Positions 23,890-31,295 of a DNA stretch of 41,272 nt are shown here, piece by piece (the stretch's first letter is position 1; every line of letters starts with the position of its first letter). The position numbers and the translations under genes are program-made. The DNA is from Pseudomonas japonica. Its GTDB lineage: Bacteria > Pseudomonadota > Gammaproteobacteria > Pseudomonadales > Pseudomonadaceae. The stretch is taken from contig NZ_FZOL01000037.1 in NCBI RefSeq assembly GCF_900188455.1, positions 1 to 41,272 of the forward strand. Direction: 5' to 3'. The notes beneath the pieces were generated by a model that saw nothing but the letters and a program-made list of their open reading frames with translations, had not been told where the DNA came from and ran no database searches.

Positions 23890-25548
23890 TCAGTGTTGCT
23901 CTTCGGTCGTCGCGGCCTCCTCTGCCCGGGCCCATTCACGCAGGACGAATTTCTGGATCTTGCCGGTGGCGGTCTTGGGAAGCGCCGCCAGCGACACGTA
24001 GCGCGGGGCCTTGAAGCCGGCCATGTGCTGGCGGCACCAGCGAATCAGGTCGTCGCCACTGACATTGGCCAGGGCGTCGTCACGCAGGGTGACGAAGGCA
24101 TGCGGGGTTTCTCCCCAGCGCGAATCGGGGCGCGCCACCACCGCGGCTTCGATCACCGCGGGATGCAGGTAGAGCGCCTCCTCGATTTCCAGCGAACTGA
24201 TGTTCTCGCCGCCGGAAATGATGATGTCCTTGGCCCGGTCCTTGATTTCCACGTAGCCATCGGGGTGCAGCACGGCCAGGTCGCCGGTGTGCAGCCAGCC
24301 GTTGGCCAGCGCGCTGCGGGTGGCTTCCGGGTTGTCCAGGTAGCCCTTCATCACCGTGTTGCCACGCACCACCAGCTCACCCAGGGTGGCGCCGTCGGCG
24401 GGCACCGGACGCCCCGTCTCGCTGTCGAGCACCGTGGCCTCTTCGAGCATCGGGTGGGCCACGCCCTGGCGGCTCATGAAGCGGGCGCGCTCCTCCAGCG
24501 GCAGCTCGTCGATACCCGGTTGCCACAGGCACAGCGTGCTCGGGCCGTAGCTTTCGGTCATGCCGTAGGCGTGGGTGATGCTGAAACCGCGCGCCTCCAT
24601 CGCCGCGATCACCGCGCTGGGCGGTGCCGCGCCGCCGGTGATCAGCGACACCGGCTCGCTCCTGGCCGCGCCCTGGGCGGGTTCGGCGTGGATCAGCATG
24701 GACATGACCACCGGCGCCGCGCTCATGTGCGTCACGCCGTGCGCGGCGATGGCGGCATGGATGGCCGGGGCCAGGACCTTGCGCAGGCACACGTGGGTGC
24801 CGCCGGACAGGGTCACTGCCCAGGTGTGGCTCCAGCCGTTGCAGTGGAACATCGGCAGGGTCCACAGGTAGACGCTGCGCGGCCCGAACTGGAAGGCCAG
24901 GGCACCCGCGCAGGCGTTGAGGTAAGCGCCGCGGTGATGCAGGACCACGCCCTTGGGATCGCCGGTGGTGCCGGAGGTGTAGTTGATGGCGATCGACTGC
25001 CATTCGTTCTGCGGCGCGCTCAGCGGCCGGCCCGGGTCGCCCTGGGTGAGGAAGGTCTCGTAGTCGAGGTCCGAGACCAGGTCGACGGCATCGGCCTGGG
25101 TATCGTCGATGCCCACCAGCAGCGGCGGCGAGTCGAGCAGCGCCAGCGCCTCGCGGACCACCGGGCCGAACTCGCGGTCGCAGAGCAGCACCTTGGCCGA
25201 GCTATGGCGCAGGATGAAGGCGATGCTGCGCGCCTCCAGGCGGATATTGATGCACACCAGCACCGCGCCCGCGCCCGGCACACCGTAGTGCGCTTCGAGC
25301 ATCTCGGGGATGTTCGGCGCCAGGATCGCGACCCGCTCACCCGGCTGCACGCCGACCCGCTCCAGGGCGCTGGCCAGGGCACGGCTGCGCTGGTGCAACT
25401 GCTGGTAGCTGTAGCGCCGCTCGCCGTAGATCACCGCATCGCGCTGCGGATAGACCCGGGCCGCGCGCTTGAGGAACGACAGCGGCGACAGCGGCACATG
25501 GTTGGCTTCGTTGGGAGCGAGCTCATGTTCGAAGTTCGGAGTCATCAT
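23890..25548 (-). CDS. lvaE: Acyl-CoA synthetase (levulinyl/4-hydroxyacyl-CoA ligase)
   Basis: 552 residues from ATG 25548, which has a GAGG site 8 bp upstream; a GTG three codons earlier is possible. This is an adenylate-forming acyl-CoA ligase. The P-loop TSGTTGDPKG is at 191-200, followed by the AYGMTESYGP motif, the hinge GDLAVLHPDGYVEIKDRAKD and the C-terminal lysine in PKTATGKIQKF. In the P. putida lva pathway LvaE activates levulinate or 4-hydroxyvalerate to the CoA thioester. The identification rests on gene order lvaR / lvaABCDE plus family membership; substrate choice in this strain might extend to 4-hydroxybutyrate. Confidence 0.87.
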   Translation of the reverse strand: MMTPNFEHELAPNEANHVPLSPLSFLKRAARVYPQRDAVIYGERRYSYQQLHQRSRALASALERVGVQPGERVAILAPNIPEMLEAHYGVPGAGAVLVCINIRLEARSIAFILRHSSAKVLLCDREFGPVVREALALLDSPPLLVGIDDTQADAVDLVSDLDYETFLTQGDPGRPLSAPQNEWQSIAINYTSGTTGDPKGVVLHHRGAYLNACAGALAFQFGPRSVYLWTLPMFHCNGWSHTWAVTLSGGTHVCLRKVLAPAIHAAIAAHGVTHMSAAPVVMSMLIHAEPAQGAARSEPVSLITGGAAPPSAVIAAMEARGFSITHAYGMTESYGPSTLCLWQPGIDELPLEERARFMSRQGVAHPMLEEATVLDSETGRPVPADGATLGELVVRGNTVMKGYLDNPEATRSALANGWLHTGDLAVLHPDGYVEIKDRAKDIIISGGENISSLEIEEALYLHPAVIEAAVVARPDSRWGETPHAFVTLRDDALANVSGDDLIRWCRQHMAGFKAPRYVSLAALPKTATGKIQKFVLREWARAEEAATTEEQH

Positions 25549-25632
25549 GAAAGGCACCTCATCGGCACGTTATCCAGGCGGTTCAAGTCCATTGCTGATT
25601 CCCGTTTCTTATTGTCCTGGCGCCGGGGCGCA

Positions 25633-26400
25633 TCACAGGCTGCTGCACAGATGGCCGCCATCGACCACGATCTCGCTGCCGGTCATGGCCCGGCCGGCAT
25701 CGCTGGCGAGCAGCAGCAAGGCACCATCGAGGTCGGCCGGCTGGCTGAAGGCGCGGCTGGGAATGCGCGAGCGCAGCTTCTCGCCGGCCTCGCTGACCAG
25801 GAACGCCTCGTTCAGGTCGGTCATCACGTAGCCGGGCGCCAGGGCGTTGACCCGGATGCCATGGCGCGCCAGTTCCAGGGCCATGGCCCGGGTCAGGTGG
25901 GCCAGGCCGGCCTTGGCCGCGAGATAGGGCGCGACGGCGCCGGCCACGCGACTGGCGAGGATCGAGGTGACGTTGATGACACTGCCGCCCTGCCCCGCCG
26001 CGATCATCCGCCGGGCACTTTCCTGGGCCACGGTCCAGGCGCCCTTGAGGTTGGTGTCGAACACCCGGTCCCAGCTCTGCTCGTCGCAGGCCAGCAGGGG
26101 CTGGCTGTCGCTCACCCCGGCGTTGTTGACCACGACATCCAGGCGGCCGGCGGCATCGAGCACACGGCAGACATCGTCACGCGAGGTCACATCGAGGGCG
26201 AAGGCACGGGCGCGACCACCGGCCCGCTCGATGTCCTCGACCAGGCTTTGCAGGGGCGCCAGGCGCCGGGCGCTGACCACCACCTCGGCGCCCGCGGCGG
26301 CCAGGGTCATGGCGAAGTGGCGACCCAGGCCACTGGAGGCCCCGGTGACCAGTGCGCGGCGCCCGTCGAGGGCGAACAGTCGGGCAATCGTCGGCTGCAT
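25633..26400 (-). CDS. lvaD: Short-chain dehydrogenase/reductase (levulinyl-CoA reductase)
   Basis: A 255-residue classical SDR. TGASSGLG is at 19-26 (cofactor), NNAG at 92-95, and the catalytic S146, Y159 and K163 in SxYxxxK spacing; the C-terminus GSEIVVDGGHL is typical. SARR after the second strand fits NADPH preference. In the lva pathway LvaD reduces the 4-keto group of levulinyl-CoA to 4-hydroxyvaleryl-CoA. The start codon overlaps the lvaC stop (TGATG), so the two are translationally coupled. The gene order is as in P. putida, which is the basis for the symbol. Confidence 0.85.
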   Translation of the reverse strand: MQPTIARLFALDGRRALVTGASSGLGRHFAMTLAAAGAEVVVSARRLAPLQSLVEDIERAGGRARAFALDVTSRDDVCRVLDAAGRLDVVVNNAGVSDSQPLLACDEQSWDRVFDTNLKGAWTVAQESARRMIAAGQGGSVINVTSILASRVAGAVAPYLAAKAGLAHLTRAMALELARHGIRVNALAPGYVMTDLNEAFLVSEAGEKLRSRIPSRAFSQPADLDGALLLLASDAGRAMTGSEIVVDGGHLCSSL

Positions 26401-27572
26401 CAGTGGGCTCCCAGGCGCTGGTCGAGGAGTTTCTTCGCCAGGCTCATGCGGTGGACTTCGCTCGGGCCGTCGTAGATGCGGAACGGACGAATGTCACGGA
26501 AGATCCGCTCGACCACGGTGTCGCCGGTCACCCCGCGGCCGCCGAGCACCTGCATGCAGCGATCGACCACCCGCCACAGCGCCTCGGAGCTGATCACCTT
26601 GGCCATGCTCGAATCGACGTTGCCGCGCTGGCCCTGATCCAGAACCCAGGCGCAGTGCCAGACCGCCAGGCGCACCACATGCAGGTCCATCATGTTGTCG
26701 GCCAGCATGAAGCCGACGCCCTGGTGCTCGCCCAGCGGCTTGCCGAAGGCGTCGCGGCGGCGCGCGTAGTCGCAGGCGATATCGTGGGCGCGGCGCGCGG
26801 CACCGAGCCAGCGCATGCAATGGGTCAGGCGCGCCGGCGCCAGGCGCACCTGGGCATAGCGGAAGCCCTTGCCGACTTCGCCCAGCACATCGCTCGCCGG
26901 CACCCGCAGGTTGTCGAAGCGCAGCTCGCCGTGACCACCGGTGAAGCAGCTGTCCAGCGAGTCCAGCTGACGCTCGTGGATGATGCCGTCACGCTTCATG
27001 TCGCTGAGGAACATGGTCGCCGTGCCGTCCTCCATGCGCGCCATGATGATGGCGAAGTCGGCGCCGTCGGCTCCGGTGATCAGCCACTTGTGGCCATTGA
27101 TCAGGTAGTCGTCGCCATCGCGGGTGGCAGTGGTGCGCAGCATCGACGGGTCGGAGCCCGAGCCCGGTGCCGGTTCGGTCATGGCGAAGCAGGAACGGGT
27201 GCGGCCCTGGACCAGTGGACGCAGCCAGCGATCCTTCTGCGCCTCGGTCGCCACCACATCCATCAGGTGGATGTTGCCTTCGTCCGGGGCATGGATGTTC
27301 AGCGCCACCGGGCCCAGGGGCGAATAGCCGGCCTCTTCGAACACGATCGCCTTGGCCACATGGCTCAGTTCCAGGCCGCCCATTTCACGGCTGGCGTGGG
27401 GGGTCAGCAGGCCCGCTTCGCGGGCGCGGGCCACCAGGTCCTGACGCAGCGCGTCGCTGGGGCCGTGGGAGTCCTGGCGTGGGTCGTTCTCGAACGGGAT
27501 GACCTGTTCGGCAATGAAATCGCGAGTCTTCGCCTGCAAGGCAAGCAGCTCGTCCGGCAGCGTAAAGTTCAT
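26400..27572 (-). CDS. lvaC: Acyl-CoA dehydrogenase family enzyme acting on 4-phosphoacyl-CoA
   Basis: 390 residues from ATG 27572, with an AAGGA site 6 bp upstream. This is an acyl-CoA dehydrogenase fold protein: MTEPAPGSGSDPSMLRTTA and LINGHKWLITGA in the flavin region, ARRRDAFGKPLGEHQ and QVLGGRGVTGDTVVERIFRDIRPFRIYDGPSEVHRMSLAK at the C-terminus. In the ACAD10/11-type pathway, as in P. putida LvaC, the enzyme removes phosphate from 4-phosphovaleryl-CoA and gives pentenoyl- and 3-hydroxyvaleryl-CoA, which enter beta-oxidation. Its partners lvaA and lvaB are directly upstream (43-bp gap). It is not a plain fatty acid desaturase in this setting. Confidence 0.87.
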   Translation of the reverse strand: MNFTLPDELLALQAKTRDFIAEQVIPFENDPRQDSHGPSDALRQDLVARAREAGLLTPHASREMGGLELSHVAKAIVFEEAGYSPLGPVALNIHAPDEGNIHLMDVVATEAQKDRWLRPLVQGRTRSCFAMTEPAPGSGSDPSMLRTTATRDGDDYLINGHKWLITGADGADFAIIMARMEDGTATMFLSDMKRDGIIHERQLDSLDSCFTGGHGELRFDNLRVPASDVLGEVGKGFRYAQVRLAPARLTHCMRWLGAARRAHDIACDYARRRDAFGKPLGEHQGVGFMLADNMMDLHVVRLAVWHCAWVLDQGQRGNVDSSMAKVISSEALWRVVDRCMQVLGGRGVTGDTVVERIFRDIRPFRIYDGPSEVHRMSLAKKLLDQRLGAH

Positions 27573-27615
27573 ATCTATCCTTCTCGTTCTTGTCGGTCCG
27601 GTTACGGACGCTTGT

Positions 27616-27972
27616 TCAGGGCATCGCCTTGGGATTGCTGATCGCCAGTTGGGCAACGGTCACCTGGCGCAGGGCCTCGACCAGGGTGCCGCGCCCTTGC
27701 ACCGCGTCATGGCGACCGGCGCGGATGTCCCGGACAAGTTGCCGGCGGGCCTCCTGCAGCGAGGCGCCGGTGACGTCGGTGAGGATTGCCAGCCGGGACA
27801 GCTCGTAACTGCTGGAGCGCTCCTGCAGACGGCTTTCGCGGGCAGCGATGGCCATGGCGTTGGCGATCATCAGGGTCGGGTAGCGCAGGTCCGCGGACAG
27901 CGCCGGGAGCACCTGTTCGAGCAGGGTCTGGCGGGCGATCTCGAGGAGTTCGCAGGCATTCGGCTGGGTCAT
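27616..27972 (-). CDS. lvaB: DUF6285-type small partner of the acyl-CoA kinase
   Basis: A 118-residue, mostly helical protein with no catalytic motif of its own. It begins MTQPNACELLEIARQTLLEQVLPAL and contains RYPTLMIANAMAIAARE, matching the small DUF6285 proteins that always travel with an APH-like kinase and an acyl-CoA dehydrogenase. In P. putida, LvaB is needed with LvaA to phosphorylate the 4-hydroxyl of 4-hydroxyvaleryl-CoA, likely as a complex subunit. The ATG overlaps the lvaA stop by four bases (ATGA), implying balanced co-synthesis. Confidence 0.85.
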   Translation of the reverse strand: MTQPNACELLEIARQTLLEQVLPALSADLRYPTLMIANAMAIAARESRLQERSSSYELSRLAILTDVTGASLQEARRQLVRDIRAGRHDAVQGRGTLVEALRQVTVAQLAISNPKAMP

Positions 27973-29027
27973 GGCGCGTCTCCGCCCGTCATGTCGAGGA
28001 TGTCGAGTTCGAGTTCCGGCAGCAGGCGCGCGGTCAGTGCCAGTTCGAGGGAGGGTTCTTCGCCGGACAGGTGACGCTGGCCCTGCTGCAGGGCGATCAC
28101 CGCCCAGCGCAGCGTCGCCATGACCTGCCAGTAATGCAGTTCGCTGCGCTCGATGCGCAGCGCGGAAACCTGCTGGTAGCCCGCGAGGAAGTCTTCCAGC
28201 AGACCGATGCCACCGGCTTCCAGGTCCGGGCGGGTAAAGCGCCAGCAGCGCGCGGTGAACCAGCCGAGGTCCTCGCGCGGGTCGCCCCAGCCGGTGAACT
28301 CCCAGTCGAGGACCGCTTCCAGGCCCTGCTCGCTGGCCAGGTAGTTGCCCGAACGGTAGTCGCGGTGCAGCAACGCCACGTCATGGCTGCTCGGCGCATG
28401 CAGCTCGCACCAGCGCAGGCCCCATTCCAGTGCCGGATAGGCATCGTCGAGGGTGTCGAGGTAACGCCGATAGGCATTGATGGTCGCCAGGGCCGGCGAG
28501 CCCTCCGCCACCGGCAGGAAGTCCAGCGCGGCCTGTGGTGGGCGAACCTGGTGCAGGCGCGCCAGGTTGCCGCCGAGCTGCGCCGCCAGTTGCGCGCGCC
28601 CCTTGGCGCCGGCACCGGCACTGAGCACCCGGCCGGCGGCGACACCCGAGACGTATTCCATCAGGAAGAACACCCGGCCGTTGACGCTCGCATCGCGGCA
28701 CAGCCACAACGGACGCGGCACTTTCACCCCGGCCTGGTGGACCACCTGCAACACCGCGAACTCCTGCTCGCGGCCAAGGCTGGCCGGCAGCGAGGACAGC
28801 GCGTCGCTGCGCAGCACCCAGCGCCGCGCACCGGCCCAGGGACCGCCCTCGATCAGCAGGTCGAGCAGCCAGTTTTCCTGGATGGCGCCGCCGCTCAGGC
28901 GTTTGCGGGCCTCGATGACCACCCGCGTTGCCGCGGCGTGCTCGCGGATGAAGTCGATCAGGCGCTGATCGTTGGCCACGGCCGCGACGGCGTCGCTGGC
29001 CTGGGGCACTGCGGAAGAAATGCTCAT
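27969..29027 (-). CDS. lvaA: APH-type kinase for 4-hydroxyacyl-CoA
   Basis: 352 residues from ATG 29027; an upstream extension of the frame runs through the promoter and is rejected. This is an aminoglycoside-phosphotransferase-like kinase related to the N-terminal half of ACAD10/ACAD11. The catalytic loop HRDYRSGN is at 221-228 (D223, N228), and the metal-binding D241 in LDWEFTGWGDPREDL. Together with LvaB it phosphorylates the 4-hydroxyl group of 4-hydroxyvaleryl-CoA. It is the first gene of the ten-gene operon. A -24/-12 promoter lies about 50 bp upstream, and the activator gene lvaR is divergent. Confidence 0.88.
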   Translation of the reverse strand: MSISSAVPQASDAVAAVANDQRLIDFIREHAAATRVVIEARKRLSGGAIQENWLLDLLIEGGPWAGARRWVLRSDALSSLPASLGREQEFAVLQVVHQAGVKVPRPLWLCRDASVNGRVFFLMEYVSGVAAGRVLSAGAGAKGRAQLAAQLGGNLARLHQVRPPQAALDFLPVAEGSPALATINAYRRYLDTLDDAYPALEWGLRWCELHAPSSHDVALLHRDYRSGNYLASEQGLEAVLDWEFTGWGDPREDLGWFTARCWRFTRPDLEAGGIGLLEDFLAGYQQVSALRIERSELHYWQVMATLRWAVIALQQGQRHLSGEEPSLELALTARLLPELELDILDMTGGDAP

Positions 29028-29073
29028 GGATCGATAAGCCCAGACTTCGATTTGTGATTGGCCCGACACCCAG

Positions 29074-29089
29074 AGCAAGGCGTGGGCCA
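29074..29089 (-). promoter_or_regulatory. Sigma54 (-24/-12) promoter of the lva operon
   Basis: The minus strand reads TGGCCCACGCCTTGCT, which fits TGGCACG-N4-TTGCW with exact GG-N10-GC spacing. It lies 47-62 bp before the lvaA ATG and faces away from lvaR, which encodes a sigma54-dependent activator. It is the only good match seen in the operon. Confidence 0.75.
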
Positions 29090-29163
29090 ACTCCGCTGAA
29101 ATCGGCTGCAGACCAGTCAGCACAAGGCCTAGAGGCATTTCAGAAGGGCTTCAGACAGGCACC

Positions 29164-29209
29164 TGCATTTCACAATCGCAAGGAAATCCTGCAACATCGA
29201 AACATTGCA
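29164..29209. promoter_or_regulatory. Candidate activator (UAS) dyads upstream of lvaA/lvaR
   Basis: TGCAA (29190-29194) and TTGCA (29205-29209) form a dyad with a 10-bp spacer. Another TGC...GCA dyad (29164-29180) lies beside it, about 75-135 bp upstream of the -24 element. This is where a PrpR/NtrC-type activator would bind. The assignment to LvaR is inference. Confidence 0.4.
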
Positions 29210-29228
29210 AATTTGAAAAGGTCTCGCC

Positions 29229-31181
29229 ATGCACTCCCCCACCGCCCAGGTCGTCGTGCTGATCAGCCACCTGCAGCGCCCCCGGCAGCGCAGCCGGCTC
29301 GCCCATATGGTGAGCGGGCTCATGGCGGACTACCCCGACACCCATATCGAGGTGCTCGACACCTCGGTCACCGAAGCCCTGCAGACCGCGCGCGAGCTGG
29401 AACAACTGGGTGCCGTCGACGTGTTCATCTGCGCCGGCGCCACCGGCGCCTACCTGCGCAAGCACCTGACCCGCCCGGTCCTGACGATGCACATCGGCGA
29501 GGGCGACCTGCTGCGTGCCCTGGGCCAGGCCCGGGAGCACTCCTCGCACGTCGCCCTGCTCAGCTACAACCGCATCAACCACGATCTGCAGGCGATGAGC
29601 GCGCTGTTCACCGTGCAGGTCCACCAGGCCGCCTACACCACCCTGGAAGAGGCGCGCCAGGCGGTCGAGCAGGCCGCCCGGCTGGGCTGTCGCAGCCTCA
29701 TCGGTTCCTCGACGGTGGTCGAGCTGGCGGAGCAGGAAGGGCTGTACGGCGTGCTGTCGCTGAGCGAGGACACGGTGCGCAAGGCCCTGGACGAGGCCCT
29801 TGGCATCCTCGACAGCCAACGTATCGAAGTGGCCAAGCGGCGCCACCTGAATGCCGTGCTGCAGCACATTCCCACCGGCGTGGCGGCGATCGACACCCAG
29901 GGCCTGGTGCAGTCGCTCAACCCGGCGCTGGCGCAACTGCTGGACATGCCGCTCAACGCGGCGCTGGGCCGGCCGCTCCAGCAACTGTGCCCGGAACTCG
30001 ACCCGCAGCAGGCCCTGCGCGATGGCGGCGGCGAGGAAAACCGGGTGATCCGCCTTGGCTCCCATGCCGTGGTCAGCAACCTGCTGCCGACCCTGGAGAA
30101 CGGCGAGCGCACCGGCCTGGTCCTGACCTGCCAGGACATCACCGCGGTGCAGCGGGCCGACCAGCGCATCCGCTCCATGCGCCGGCCCGGTGCGTTCACC
30201 GCGCGCTACCAGCTCGAACAACTGGTAGGCGACAGCCGCGCCAACCGCGAAATGCTGCAACTGGCCAAGCGTTTCGCCGCCAGCCATTCGACCATCCTCA
30301 TCACCGGCGAAAGCGGCACCGGCAAGGAGCTGCTGGCCCAGGGCATCCACAACGAGAGTGCGCGGCGCCAGGGGCCCTTCGTCGCCATCAACTGCGCGGC
30401 GTTCCCCGAGTCGCTGCTGGAGAGCGAACTGTTCGGCTACGAGGAAGGCGCCTTCAGCGGTTCGCGCAAAGGCGGCAAGCCCGGCCTGTTCGAAACGGCG
30501 CACCGCGGCACGCTGTTTCTCGACGAGATCGGCGACATGCCGGTGTCGCTGCAGACCCGCCTGCTGCGTGTGCTGCAGGAACGCGAAGTGCTGCGCCTGG
30601 GCGGCACCGAGCCGATCGCCATCGACGTGCGGATCATCGCCGCCACCCACCAGGACCTGCGCAGCGCCCTGGAAGAAGGCGAGTTCCGCAACGACCTGTA
30701 CTACCGGCTGAACATCCTGCGCCTGCGCACCACGCCGTTGCGCGAGCGGCCCGAGGACATCGCCTCGATCGCCCGCGGCATCGGCCAGCGCCTGCTGGTC
30801 CAGGGCCAGCCGCCGCGTGCCGCCGAGATCCCCGGCGCCCTGCTGCCCTACCTGACGCGCTATGCCTGGCCGGGCAATGTCCGCGAGCTGGAAAACGTCA
30901 TCGAACGGGCAATGCTCTCGGCCCGCGAACTGCTCAACGAGCACGGCCTGGACGAACACTACCTGGCGCGCGTGCTGCCCGAGCTGTGCGAAGACCGGCC
31001 AGCGGCGCCCGCGCGGAAAAAAACGCCGCGGGAAACCGACCTGCACAGCATCGGCAAGGCCGCGCAGCTGCGCCACGTCCAGGAGACCCTGGACAGTTGC
31101 CAGGGCAATCTCGACGAAGCCGCGCGGCGCCTGGGCATCAGCCGCACCACCTTGTGGCGACGCCTGCGCGCCGAGTCCTGA
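29229..31181 (+). CDS. lvaR: Sigma54-dependent transcriptional activator of the lva operon
   Basis: A 650-residue activator. An N-terminal PrpR-type sensor (about 1-195) is followed by a PAS-like segment (about 205-310), the AAA+ domain (about 330-565) and a Fis-type C-terminal HTH (about 610-648, LDEAARRLGISRTTLWRRLR). Walker A GESGTGKE is at 360-367 and Walker B LFLDEIGD at 429-436. The sigma54-contacting loop at 407-412 reads GAFSGS where the family consensus is GAFTGA. The gene is divergent from lvaA, as in P. putida, where LvaR activates lva in response to pathway intermediates. Here it presumably drives the attached diamine genes as well. Confidence 0.9.
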   Translation: MHSPTAQVVVLISHLQRPRQRSRLAHMVSGLMADYPDTHIEVLDTSVTEALQTARELEQLGAVDVFICAGATGAYLRKHLTRPVLTMHIGEGDLLRALGQAREHSSHVALLSYNRINHDLQAMSALFTVQVHQAAYTTLEEARQAVEQAARLGCRSLIGSSTVVELAEQEGLYGVLSLSEDTVRKALDEALGILDSQRIEVAKRRHLNAVLQHIPTGVAAIDTQGLVQSLNPALAQLLDMPLNAALGRPLQQLCPELDPQQALRDGGGEENRVIRLGSHAVVSNLLPTLENGERTGLVLTCQDITAVQRADQRIRSMRRPGAFTARYQLEQLVGDSRANREMLQLAKRFAASHSTILITGESGTGKELLAQGIHNESARRQGPFVAINCAAFPESLLESELFGYEEGAFSGSRKGGKPGLFETAHRGTLFLDEIGDMPVSLQTRLLRVLQEREVLRLGGTEPIAIDVRIIAATHQDLRSALEEGEFRNDLYYRLNILRLRTTPLRERPEDIASIARGIGQRLLVQGQPPRAAEIPGALLPYLTRYAWPGNVRELENVIERAMLSARELLNEHGLDEHYLARVLPELCEDRPAAPARKKTPRETDLHSIGKAAQLRHVQETLDSCQGNLDEAARRLGISRTTLWRRLRAES

Positions 31182-31295
31182 GAACGACTGGCGACATGGC
31201 CCGGGGTGGCTTTCGCCGAGCTTTGGTATGATTCGAAACATTCGATTTTGCCCTGATGCCCTCAGGGCCATTGCTTTCCGGTGAAAAGCGAATCC

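Noticed and set aside
21236..26475. Two long plus-strand frames (921 and 880 codons) opposite the permease, dehydrogenase, lvaE and lvaD genes
   Set aside because: They lie opposite well-supported enzymes and have no motif or ribosome site of their own.
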